Shown here: positions 23,701-34,530 of the stretch, piece by piece
Layout of the letters: the number at the start of each line of letters is the position of its first letter
Position numbering within the stretch: the first letter of the stretch is position 1
Source of the DNA: Blasia pusilla
Taxonomy: Eukaryota; Marchantiophyta; Marchantiopsida; Blasiales
NCBI GenBank assembly: GCA_050084515.1
Contig: CM114272.1
Span: forward strand, 30,876,001-30,940,000
Direction: 5' to 3'
Length of the DNA stretch: 64,000 bases
The notes under the pieces: model-generated
Seen by the model: only the letters and a program-made list of their open reading frames with translations
The model's database searches: none
What the model was told of the DNA's origin: nothing
Translations under genes and position numbers: made by a program

Positions 23701-24179
23701 ACTTAAAGCTACTAATCAAACCAAGCCATAAAAGTTGAGATACTCCGCATAAAAAAATGTGAATCTTCACAGCAATGAGAAAAGAATATGACCACTGGGC
23801 AGTCACAGTTGATTCCCTTCATTTGGGGACCTTATTGAGAGTAGAATTCACCAACCAAATTCAAACAACTGTGACGTAGTACAAGCAGAGACCAAATTTG
23901 CATAGGAAGATGCGGGTCTTTGTGGACCTGGAGGACCATAGAGGCTATGCAGCAAAGCAACCTTTCAGGCGGTGCTTGATTCGGCGTTGTCAAAAGAGCA
24001 CAAATCGGAGGGCCGGGAGACTGCGGCCTAGACACGATTGCAGGACCAGGGGATATCGGTCTGGTGGGGAATTGGGCAGATGGAAACCGAGTTGGGGATG
24101 GTGTTGCAATGCCCAGATTCATCCTCGCCCCTCCTGCCCTGGTCCCCATCCCACCTTGCAACTGAGGAGCCAGAGCCAT
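20753..24179 (-). CDS. PBCP: PP2C phosphatase, photosystem II core phosphatase (PBCP)-like
   Basis: Eleven minus-strand exons join in phase to 402 residues: 24179-23962, 23351-23300, 23156-23077, 22935-22854, 22624-22554, 22276-22197, 21995-21901, 21803-21665, 21500-21418, 21271-21223, 21012-20753. The first exon is rich in Ser, Thr, Pro and Arg and suits a chloroplast transit peptide; ATG at 24179 has a good context (ACACCATGGC). PP2C blocks follow: GGEDAYF, GVADGVSGW, NLGDCGLRLVR, HYFDCPYQFS, MGSDGLFDNV and GGKLDDITVVV, with the metal-binding aspartates present. This pattern is closest to Arabidopsis At2g30170, which dephosphorylates photosystem II core proteins on stroma thylakoids. An unusual Gln/Glu/Val-rich tail of about 70 residues follows the last PP2C strand. 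An in-frame ATG upstream (24296) could lengthen the N-terminus. The exon 9/10 acceptor is a tandem NAGNAG. Confidence 0.9.
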
Positions 24180-26879
24180 GGTGTTTTTCTTCTCTTCTGG
24201 ATAACCTGAACAACGAAGCCACGGACGGAACTCATCATTGGCAGGTGATGAGTTCTCTCTTTCTCTCTCGTTCGTGTGAGCGAAGACGCGGTGCACGTAG
24301 AATCAGTGTTGCTGCTGCTGTAAATCAAGACAAGACTAAGTGTTTGATAGAATTCAATTGAGGAGAGGAGGAAGAAGAAGAAAACGCGAAAGAGTTGAAT
24401 AGTTCTATGGCGGACAATTTTTTGCTGCTCGTACCTGACCCACAACATCCACCCATGGGCACCCTGGCATTGAACGAATCTAAAAAACCCATAACACTGG
24501 AGTCTGTGATGTGCAGCAAATGCCTGCTCTGCTCTGCTCTGCTCTGCCCTGCCCAACTCTTCTCCACTCCTCTCCTCTCTCCTCTCTCCTCTCCTCTGCT
24601 GAGATTTTAACAAGTGCTGGCTTCGGTGCCTGCCTGAAAATGCGTCTAGGAAAGCAACAGCTGCAGCTTCAATAGCGGTGCGGGGCTTCGCTGCTAGCAA
24701 TTCGTACCTGACTGGCAGCAGGAACACAAAGGAAACCTGGCGATGCCGAGATCTAATTTGCACATCAGAGCACAGCCTGCTCTCCACGGGCCCGATTTCC
24801 ACGCAATTCCGCTGGGCTAACGCCCGCGGCGGTCGCCTCCTCGGCTTCCCCGGCGTCCCATCTCCTCATCAGTCTTCGCAACCCACACCCTCTCCTCCCC
24901 CTCCTCTCATCCCCTCCCTCTTCCTGTCAGCTCCCGCCATGCTCTCTCCCTCTCCGCCTCCGCACTCTTGATGGCAACACCGATCGCTCACTCCTTGCCC
25001 GTCGTCCCTCCGCATCGGCGGTGGGCCCATCCGGTCTGCCTCGTCTTGTTCATCCACCGCATATCGGCTCCGCCACCGCCACCGCCACCGCCACAGTGTA
25101 CTCCTCCGTCCCTTCCTTCCTTTCTCCGTCGCTCCCTCCCACGGCGTCCGTCGGAGTACGTGTCTATGTGGCCAGCAAGCTTGCTCGCTCATTGGTTGGC
25201 GCGAGATGCAGTCAACTTTCGCTCGCGTGAGGGAGTCGCTCCCGTGACTCCACGTAGTACGGACGGACGGAAGCGAGAGTGTGGCGTCTACGCGATGCCT
25301 GACTGACTGCGCCCGTCAAATTCCGCTCCGTTGTCGGGTTTTACAGTAGCTCCTACTGCAGTACTCCTCTCGCCGCGATCCGTCCGTTCTTTTTACCCGA
25401 CCGATTGGGATTTCCACGGTGCCACCAAAGAGGGACTTTTGTGCCTTATCTGGTTCTTCGGACTCGCCTGTCCTTCTCCCTAGGATTCCTTTGCTTTTTA
25501 TTCGGTCATAGTGAGCCATTTATTTATTTATCGATTCATGGTATTCGTTCGTACGTTTGTTTGCTACCGTAAACACATACTCATGGCTCGGCTAGTATTT
25601 TTAATCCATCCCAGTTTTTTGCCTACATATGGGTAACCCTATGGGTATTCTCTAAAAGTAGCTTGTTCTCTCCCCATTTCTCATGGATCTAGTGAGCTGT
25701 TCCCGGGGTATTTTTGCATGTTCCCGTTATCGTGGATAGGTAGAAGATTGCTCGGCGTTTCCGGGCTAAAATGGCAAGTCTCCCGTTCTCTCCCTAAAGT
25801 CTCCTGCAAGAATTTAGTTGGGTGCCCGATTTTTTATTCCATTGATGACATGCATAAGGTGTGGAACTAGTTAAACCCCTTTTACGCTAGCACCAACCCT
25901 AGTCCCATGGAAATGAGTTTGGCTCCATCCGGAAAACTCATTCTTACGCGGAAAATATGCAACGTTTGAAAATTTAATTCGGTAATATTTTCGGACTCTC
26001 TTGCACATTTTCTTCAAAATTCTAACTAAACAGCTGGTTTGTGATCACTAGATTTTTCTCATCGGTTTTCTTCCCGATTAACTTTAAATCCATTAAAAAT
26101 TTCTCAAAATCTGTCGACAGACTTTACAAAGAATACCGGCACCAGTCGAGCCTTGCCCGACTGCGAACGAATTTTTCTTTCGTGGTAGTACCTTAAATAT
26201 GATGCTTTCTTGTTATGGGGCCATGTTTAGGGATATTTATTTGTGAAAGTGGAGGGACGTAGGGTAATTAATAGGGGAGACAAAGATCACCTACCATAAT
26301 TCACAAAAAAAATTCCTTAATAAGAAGAAGCCTAGTAAAGTAGAGGTCAATTCTACTTATCAAATTAGTAGATACGTAGAGATCCCCTTCATCATGGAGT
26401 CGAGAAGAAATAATTTGGGCGTACGTATATATCATTACATATCATATATTATTATCGCATATATAAACATGCACTCGCATAAAATATGTGACATGTCATG
26501 TCATTATAATAATTGTACATCATCACGTAAAAAAGTTACATAATGAAAATCAAATAAGAAAATGTTTGGAACTTGCACGTCTCAATTATGGAAAAATGAG
26601 CTTCTTCATTGTGTATATCCCTCTCCAAAACCCCAATGCTTTAGGAAGGTGGCATGTGTACACATATCACATGTGTTCCTATACAACAAGTTTCTAACAA
26701 ATGAAGAACCTCAAAGAAAACTCGAGGACGATCCCAAGAAAATGCCCAAAATGCGACTTGTATATATGGGTCCCCAACGGAATCCAAATAAGTACCCATG
26801 ACTTCTCCTCATCCAACTACATACAAAGTCCTCCCTATCGAGGACTACTACCTATTCCAATTCAACTTTAAATATCGTG
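24180..26879. other. Intergenic; promoter side of the phosphatase gene
   Basis: GC- and pyrimidine-rich from about 24500 to 25350 (CT-rich runs such as CTCTGCTCTGCTCTGC and CCACCGCCACCGCCACC), consistent with a promoter and 5' leader region for the minus-strand phosphatase. Long ORFs here, including 24802-24119 minus (227 codons), are low-complexity and match no family. From 25550 onward the DNA is AT-rich with no recognised gene. Confidence 0.45.
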
Positions 26880-27837
26880 ATAATTCTTGTGTGCATACAC
26901 ATTTAGGGTATTTAGTGAATCGTCACTAAATAGACAACCATCATAGACTAAAGTTTTTCCCCATGTCGCAGCAATCCATACAACATGCACGTCAAGCTAG
27001 TTGGAACCACCACCAAGCTTAATTCCAACATATCATCTACATTCAAAGGTGACATAACATACAATTATGCACATGTTTCTTCCACATGATTCACTCATGT
27101 CCTTCCAACATAAGGACCTTTAATGGGAACATCTTTCACAACCTCAATATACTGCACCCTACATTCACATCCAAAGTCATCAATTGTTTTTTGTTGTAGA
27201 TAAACACAATTGCAAAGAAAAAATCTATGAATTCTTAAACGATATCCACTATCTCATGTCGTCACATACCTCAATGTCTCACGATGTTGAGCTATAGTTA
27301 GGTTCTCAAATACCATGGGCACAACTTGTCAAAAGAAATCATCGTACGTGTTGAGATCATAGTGGGATAGTAGCATCATTAGTTTGCTAGCCTATCTTTA
27401 TAGCATTGCCAAAACTCACTATGTCCCATACATCTAGATCATTGAGGTCCACAACCTCCACTACATCTTGTTGAATCACCATGAGTAAATCAGGCACTAG
27501 CCCATATTATGTAAAATAATGTGAAAATTAATGATATTGATTCAATGGCATACATCCTTGGCCTCGTTAATCAATATCGCTAACCTATAGCTAATCATGG
27601 AAACTCTAGGTTCCGGTCTCCTAAGTGCCCTTACTACAAGCCATACTTACGCTAACTTCTTTTCACTATCTCGATCACTTGATCTACCAATCCATATGTC
27701 TCCTAATGATACCAAGATGTGGTATGGTGGTCAGTCAAGACCTAATCACACAAGGCATGAAAGTTGCCTTGAAACTCTTTTCTCTAAATAGTAAGCATCT
27801 TTATTGGATTACCAAAGTGAGTAAGTTTTCTTCGCCA

Positions 27838-27883
27838 TTTTAGGACTTATGCGTGGACAAATGCTCAAGCATAAGTCCTAAAA
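27838..27883. repeat. Perfect 15-bp inverted repeat at the insertion boundary
   Basis: TTTTAGGACTTATGC, a 16-base spacer, then GCATAAGTCCTAAAA, which is the exact reverse complement. It sits where the integrase similarity breaks off. Confidence 0.85.
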
Positions 27884-27949
27884 TAGGCCCAAAATTTTCC
27901 TAATGAGACTTTGGATTGAGGACCACAAGGAGCGACCCAACAGGGATTC

Positions 27950-28760
27950 TTCAGATGAAGGAAGGGCTCAATTTCTCTAGAACTATATACAAGGGAGAGG
28001 ATCTCCAAGGAAGTTTAGAGATCCTCTCTCAAGTGTAGGTCTCGAATCATCCCTCAAACTCAACTTTCTTGGATAGGATTAGATATCTCACTCTCCAACA
28101 TAAGCAAGTCATTCAAGACTTGGGATAACTTTATTGACTTAAAAACAATTCTATGGTCTAGTAAAACATCTACTAATCCCAATTTCCCAATGCACCTCGT
28201 ACAAGTCTTTAATAAACTCAATATCTAGGCCCTGAATCAAGGTCTAAAACTAAACCACTTAGACTTGGTTTGGTGTTCAAACCCCAATGCAAACCTCTTA
28301 GTTCATCTTGTGCCCTTGGTTTAGTGGTTCCCAAGGTAGGGTTGAGGTTCCAAATTTCCTTAGAGACCCTCCATCTTATATATACTTTTAGAGAAATTAA
28401 CCCCTCCTTTATCCAAAGAATCCCTTTTGAGCAACTCCTTGTGGCCATGGTTGCACAGAAACCGACAAGTCTTTCCGTAGGACAAACATGGACGGAAAAA
28501 ATTGGATATGTCCATGGACATGGGTTCTAAGAGGTGGGATCCACACTTTTAGTCCATGATTGAAGGCAAGGCAAGGATGAGAGGAGCAATGAAGGAGGAG
28601 GGATTGGAGGTGGAGGAAAGGAAGAAATGGGGGAGTATGGAACACGAAGACAAGTAAGGGGAATCAGAAAGAAGGGAAAGGTGGGGCCCATATGGATAAG
28701 TCCTTCCATAGGACGGACATAAGTCCACGGGCACGGATTTTATCCATATGCAACCTTGCT
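27950..28760 (+). repeat. LTR-like repeat, copy C
   Basis: Related to copies at 8640-9500 (same strand) and 5990-6960 (opposite strand). The shared words are TTGTGCCCTTGGTT, CCCAAGGT, TTCCTTAGAGACCCTCC and CTCCTTGTGGCC. Its right part carries a pair of related GACGGAC-rich segments also seen at 7188-7220. Confidence 0.5.
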
Positions 28761-30699
28761 TATGGCCCTAAACCAAAATCATCATTTTGACAACTTTTGG
28801 CCCATGTGAGGATTTTTTAGTGTGTCTTTTTTTGGATCTTTAGTGCATAGAAACCATATTTTCACCTAGGGGATGTTACTGAAGGAAATGTTGAAAATAT
28901 TGTGCGTTAAACTCAAAGGTATTTTGAATCGCTAATGGAAAACTTTTTGGAATTTTGTCAAACTTATATGCACAAGGAAGGGGGAAATTAAAAATATGAA
29001 ATTGATATAAGAGAGGCCCTCCAAAATTAGGAAGAAAATTCTAGGCTTTGATCTAAAGTTGCAAGAGGCCAAGAAATTCCCAAAAAAAAATCCATAATAT
29101 CATTGCAAGTTACAAGAGGCTAAAAAATTCCAAAACAATGTTGATACTATAATCAAAATTTGCAAGGGATTAAAGAATTCTATACTTTTAATTTTTTAGG
29201 TGTTAGACTAGTGTTATAATATGATAAGATTAAGTATTTATTTTCACACTGGAGTGAAAGGCTTCTTTAGACATCTAACAATTTTGAAATTGTGTTGTAA
29301 CATGTTGAAAGTGTAAGAGTGCAAAGGAGAAGGTCTATCAAGGGACCAAGAAAAAAAAAACTACACCATAAGGTCAAAAATCACTTGAAGTTTACTACTT
29401 CTAAGTTTAGAGAAGTTTCCAACTTCTTAAATCACTAACTCATGTATTGATAAATTTCATTCAGGAAATTTGTCAATACATGCACGGAAATAGTGTTAGT
29501 TTGCTCATTTTTTTGGTTGGAAAATGATTCTTCTTAATTAGAGGAGAAAGTAGTTTTAAAAAAATCTTAGAAAAATCATTTATATTTAAATGCCACTATG
29601 TCCTTAGCATGATCTAAACCTAACATGGGATACGACATTGTATGATAATATTATCCTCCAAGTTAAGGATCCATCCAATTGTGAAATCTTCTCCTCTCAT
29701 CAAAATTAAAACTTACAAGGGAATGTATATCGGCAACAGTCAGAGGTCCCTCATGAGTTATCATGATTGAAGTCCTTGCCACTATTCCGGAGCATGTATG
29801 AAAATTGGAAAAGTAGTTTTTCAAGTTGAAGTAGGATCCCGGCCCACTATATATGGAAATAAAATTAGAAAATAAAAAACTTAGTGTATTTACATTTCAA
29901 GTTCCAAAATGTAAAGCTAAGATGTGAATGTTGGAAATCTTTCTAAATGTATTTTGTAACCTCCCTCCTAAAGTAAGACCTACCTAACAATGATTAATGT
30001 GTCAAAAATCGATCACCATCTAAAATGAACTAGTCCCTTACTTGTTTTATGAGAAAATGCAACCAACTCTATCCACTTTGAAAAGTGTTTGACCATCATA
30101 AACACATATCGAATATGGCACTCCATCTATGGTAAAGGCCTTGGAAAATCTTAACCCATGATTGAGTGTGGATATATGCAATTGTGACGGCGGAGTATTA
30201 AACAATGTTTAAACCTAATCATACACCATACGCATGGCTACAAAATATTGTATGTATGTCTACATTCCTTGCCACCAATATTATATCTAAGGCAAGTCAT
30301 ATATCCACTTCATTCCAAAATGCCCCAATTCCTTATGGGCATGATGCACCAATCGTGCTCTCTTCATTTATCCCTTCCCACTTGATCTTAGCTTGCTATA
30401 GGATCTCATCGTGCTTTTTGGCATCCAATGTACCCATTTATACTGCAAGTGCATATGGACTCCAAGATTACCCATCATTCTGGATATCCAAGCATATATC
30501 TTCTTCTTACTAGCTTTTGAATCTTAGGGCTCTCCATCTCACCTGATTATCAAAGTTGGTGTAAGCTTATTTTGCTTTGTTGGCCATGAAGACCCAAATA
30601 AGCTAATGTGTGACATCCGAGCACCATCTCCTAATGACTCTCACCATGCTAGCAAGCTCTACTCACATCTCTTTGACTCGTGCATGGACTATGGCTCAA

Positions 30700-31780
30700 C
30701 CCATTTGCATCTTGGTTGAGTCTCTTAGGTCGATGTACCACTTGGAATTTATACTTACGTAACACTAGAGCCTACCCCAAAAACTTCCTCTAAAACATGT
30801 CAAAATCCATCATTCACTTAAATGGTTGGTGATCAACGATTAAAAATAAAGGGGTTATCGAATAAATAACATCTGAAATATGAGACAACCGAGGTGACAA
30901 CCCGTACTATAGCTAAATATTCATCCTCATACAAATTGTACTTCATCTCTAAATTTTTTATTTGAGCATCTAGTGTAAGTCATTACAAACTATCTACCCT
31001 TATCATTATGCTAAGTGTGCATTGTTTTAAGTCCTAACATACTCCATTTTTTTGTCGTTAGAAAGGATACCCCTTAATAGATCTCTTTAGAATAGGGACG
31101 AATATCAATTTTTCCTTGACTAACTCAAATGCTCTCTCTTGCTCATCCCCTAAATGCCATTTATGGCCCATCTTTGTTAACAAGGTTAAAAGTTTTACAA
31201 TCATACAAAATTCTTTGATGTATGGTCAACAGAAGTTTGCCAATCTCATGAATGCACTAACTCGATTACATCCATAGATAAGGAATACATGAGAAAGCAT
31301 CAGATTCTACCTCTGTCAACTAAACACCAAGTCCATTTTGGGGTCCATTTGGATATATCGTATGATCCAATTACTCAATTACATACAAGATCTTGCATTT
31401 TCCTAGATGTTGCTCTAGCCCATGTAATTGGAATCTTTGAAACACCTCTACAAGATGTCACTCATGCTCCTCCACTAAAGACTACAATATCTTTAATGTA
31501 ACACCTAGCAAAATCCAAACCTATCAAGATCTTGACTATGTCTTTATGGAATTCTTCCAATGCGTTTCTTAAACAAAAATTATTCCCATGAGTATCAATG
31601 CCCTAGAATGATGTCTTCTATCTGTCCTCCACTATGATAGGCAATTGGTGATATCCCGATCGAAGATCCAATAAACTGAAGATCTTTACATGCTCAATAG
31701 TATCAAAGATCTCCTCAAAAGTGAGCATCACATAACTATCAAACTTTATATATATAATGACGAGTAGATGCCTTGCCACA
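30700..31780 (-). pseudogene. RT and RNase H remnant of copy 3
   Basis: FEEIFDTIEHVKIFSLLDLR and SGYHQLPI are canonical gypsy RT palm residues, with stops where copy 2 has Glu and Trp (DR-stop-KTSF-stop-GID against DREKTSFWGID). Further along the minus strand, the thumb-like AFMRLANFC and then KSSY/ITDHQPLRW-like RNase H words can be followed near 30830-31200. It is non-functional. Confidence 0.6.
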
Positions 31781-31950
31781 CTTATGGGAAATCCCCCCAT
31801 GTGCTCTTGCTTATTGGCGTTGGGCTGCACCAACTATTGTGCTTGATCATCCCAAACCAAGCCACAAATGCCCTCCTTCAATGCATATATTGCATAGGAG
31901 GAGAAAAAAGTCACCAACCTAGGTTGTACTTGCTACCTATGGTATGCTAG
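31780..31950 (-). pseudogene. DNA methyltransferase motif IX-X remnant
   Basis: The minus-strand reading GLVWDDQAQ-stop-LVQPN then MGGFPISV matches the copy 1 reading PRLVWDDQVQRLVEP followed by MGFPTGV. This is the region between the target-recognition part and motif X of the methyltransferase. It joins almost directly to RT sequence, so an internal deletion removed the linker. It shows that the methyltransferase is a family trait and not an accident of copy 1. Confidence 0.65.
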
Positions 31951-32199
31951 CCCTATTGAATATCATCATTGGAGGTTAGTGATTGATGCAATGTGTCGTG
32001 TTACATATCGCTACACAACATACATTGCTGGTCACATCTACACCACACATAACACCGATCTTCCCCACACACGGGTAGATCCAGATATGTACAGAAATCA
32101 ACTCATACATATACATGGAAATGACACAATTGCCCCCCTAGCTGGCAGTTGGATCCCCCTAACTCCAGATAGAAAATATCACATCTCTCTGACATGAGC

Positions 32200-33316
32200 T
32201 ACTACCCTATACATATCTCGAACATATCCATCATCCCGCGGAACTACATCAAGAGGGGGGGGGATCAGACATGACATATGCCACCCTCGAGAACAACCAT
32301 CACATACCAACATGGTGGCTACACCCCTCGCAGATCCGCACAACATACACCTCAAGCCTATAGGTACCACTCCCAAGCTCGGATCCACCATCCCGTCTAC
32401 GTTCGGAAGATGACATGGCGCATAATTGCGCACATGATCCTTCCAAACCATACCATCCCGTCCCTCCAACATGAGGACTGCGGTCGGTAATACCTCATGC
32501 ACACGTAGGATCGTGCGCCTTGTAGTGACATCTAGCGTCGTGGGTGCCGCTTGTTGTAAATACACGTAATCTCCACAATGAAACCTCCAAATCCTTGGAC
32601 GATAACCTCCTCCACAAATGGTCGCGTACCTCAATGTATCTCTATGCTGAGCAATAGCTAAGTTCTCAAAGGCCATTGGCATAACTCTATGAAAAATCTC
32701 CGCCCTCTTAGAATACACTTGTATCCACACATCTGGATCATCAAGATCTAACACCTCCGCCATATCACGTCGAATAGCTGCACATAAATCTGGCTCTCTT
32801 CCAAAGAGCAAAAAGTAATGTGAAAATGACGCCAAGGATGCTTGCCAACTAAAGCGATAACCCATAGCCAACTATGGCAACTGTAGGTCTTGCTCGCTCA
32901 ACTGTCCCTGCTGCAAGCCATACTTGCGTAATCCTCTCTTCACCGTCTCTACTACTCTCTCCGCCAACCCGTCCGCCTCAGGATGATCTCTGGATGTGGT
33001 GCGGTGATCTATCAGCGCGTGATCACACAAGGCTTGAAACTCTCCCATGAACTCGGTACCCTAGTCAGTGAACACCTCCGCCGGTGCACCAAAGTGACTA
33101 AGCACACCATCTAGAAACGCATAAGTTTTTCCCTCGCTTGCCTTGTCCGGTAGTGCCACCAACTCTATCCACTTGGAGAAATGCTCCACCATGACCAACA
33201 CGTACATGTGATGAGGCCCTGTTTATGGCAAAGGTCCCACAAAGTCTAAACTCCATCGATAACCTAAACCCATAATCGACAAAGGATGTAACCGCGGAGT
33301 GGGAGCATTGAATCAT
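32200..33316 (-). pseudogene. Integrase core and C-terminus fused to a PHD finger
   Basis: The core shows RWSLDFVGPLP with the first catalytic Asp, MVEHFSKWIELVALP, then EVFTD-stop-GTEF with the second Asp, and LAERVVETVKRGLRK with the Glu, giving the D,D-35-E pattern. The C-terminal part is open for 230 codons (32871-32179). It has a basic beta-rich segment like the gypsy integrase tail (GDYVYLQQAAP, VLEGRDG-like) and then CMLCGSARGVATMLVCDGC followed by SRGWHMSC. This is the C-X2-C...C-X2-C-X4-H-X2-C pattern of a PHD finger. The final CX2C pair expected about 15-20 residues later is not seen, being lost or mutated. PHD fingers read histone H3 tails; here one takes the place usually held by a chromodomain in chromoviruses. 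Confidence 0.8.
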
Positions 33317-33322
33317 ATCCAG

Positions 33323-34530
33323 GCAAGTGCAGATTCTTTCAGGAAAAAATTGAGTACTTGGGACACACCATATACCCGAGTGGGTTACGCGTTCAGCAGA
33401 CGAAGGTCAAGGCTATTGCGCAGATTCCACGCCCTACAGATGTGAGTCGAGTCCGAGCGTTTCTTGGACTGGAAAACTTCTATCGACGGTATGTCAAGGA
33501 TTTTAGTGCGATCGCAAAGTCTTTGACCTGGTTGACGAGACTTTATTAGGTTTGGTTGTGGGGAGATGATCAGGAGCGAGCATTTTAGGAGCTCAAGGAC
33601 AGGTTGACGTCTTCACCCATTTTACAGAGACCAGTTAGGGGTCGCCCATTCCAGTTACATACGGATTGGAGCATGTTGGGTCTAGGAGCAGTGCTTACTT
33701 AGAGAGATGATGAGGAAAGGGAGTTTTTGTGGCTTACGCGAGCTGATTGAACAACATTGCAGAGGCGAAGTACAGTTCCTACGAGGGAGAGTGCTTAGTT
33801 GCAGTGTGGGCCGTGGCACATTTCAGGTGCTATTTATTCGGAAACCCTTTCACACTTATCACTGATCATCAACCGTTGAGGTGGTTGATGGAGTCCGACA
33901 AGCTTACGGGAAAGCTTGCTAGGTGGGCTCTATTACTACAAGAATATGAGTTTGAGGTGGTTCACAAGCCAGATCGGCTGAACCAAGATGCGGATGGGTT
34001 GAGTTGTAACCCATGTCCGAGTTAGAGAGACGACACATGAGCTCGATGGCACGGAGAGAGTGATGAGGAGATGGTGCCCAGTTGGCATGCATCTGCCTAT
34101 CTTTGTTGGTTGACTATGGTAGGTCAGTCATAGGTGATGACTCTAGTGGTGGGGTTGGATGATGAGTCTTTGGATCCCGAGGTCAGTGAGGAGGCGACAG
34201 GTGGTCGTGATATCCATGATAATGTGGAGGTTGTGGAGTTCTTGCGCACTGGCGTCGTGGCGAGCACAATGAATGCTAGGGAGCGGGATCGGATCCTACA
34301 GCGAGCCAGGAGGTTCAGGTGGGAGGGGATTCACATTTGCGGGTATGGGGAGATGGTAGGATACGAGTGGTTCCTCATCCTTCCCAGCGAGCACGTGTAG
34401 TGCGACATGCCCATGAGGAGTTGGGGCATTTTGGAGTAAAGCGTACTTACAACTTACTCCAGGTTTAGTATTGGTGGAGCAACATGCATACTCGGGTACA
34501 ACAATTTGTGGTCAGATGTATGGTATGTCC
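33323..34530 (+). pseudogene. RT thumb, RNase H and integrase zinc finger in flipped orientation
   Basis: The plus-strand reading starts CRFFQEKIEYLGHTIYPSGL (RT connection), continues RVRAFLGLENFYRRYVKDF, RNase H blocks FQLHTDWSMLGLGAVLT, EAKYSSYEGECLVAVWAV and LITDHQPLRWLMESD, and ends in an HH-CC integrase finger (HAHEELGHFG...CMVC). These parts belong exactly between the minus-strand RT palm on its right and the minus-strand integrase core on its left. Stops appear where Gln is expected (AF-stop-ELKDRL, GAVLT-stop-RDDE, LLQV-stop-YWW), consistent with CAG to TAG changes. Confidence 0.85.

Larger units (their letters stand above)
27838..30060. mobile_element. Nested insertion inside the copy 3 integrase
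   Basis: Similarity to the intact integrase order of copy 2 stops at about 27838 (after the equivalent of CACCAAAGTGACTAAG at 33092) and resumes at about 30062 (CAACTCTATCCACTT, equivalent to 33163-33177). The interrupting DNA starts with a perfect inverted repeat and contains a plus-strand copy of the LTR-like repeat (about 27950-28760), followed by AT-rich unrecognised sequence. The insertion is therefore younger than copy 3. Exact ends and a target duplication could not be fixed by eye. Confidence 0.55.
26880..31950 (-). mobile_element. Methyltransferase-type gypsy retrotransposon, copy 3 (decayed, with nested insertion)
   Basis: On the minus strand from right to left I read a methyltransferase C-terminal remnant (about 31950-31780), then RT (EEIFDTIEHVKIFSLLDLR, about 31690), RT thumb and RNase H remnants (about 31250-30700), integrase core pieces (30230-30060 and 27838-27560), and integrase C-terminus with a degraded PHD finger (27540-26960). 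Each part aligns by eye with the better preserved copy at 32.2-35.6 kb. Stops are frequent and composition is AT-shifted. The integrase is split by about 2.2 kb of foreign sequence. The left end is approximate. Confidence 0.7.

Noticed and set aside
24119-24802. 227-codon minus-strand ORF upstream of the phosphatase
   Set aside because: It is low-complexity (Arg/Glu and Ala/Glu runs from CT repeats) and overlaps the phosphatase first exon in another frame; more likely leader/promoter sequence.
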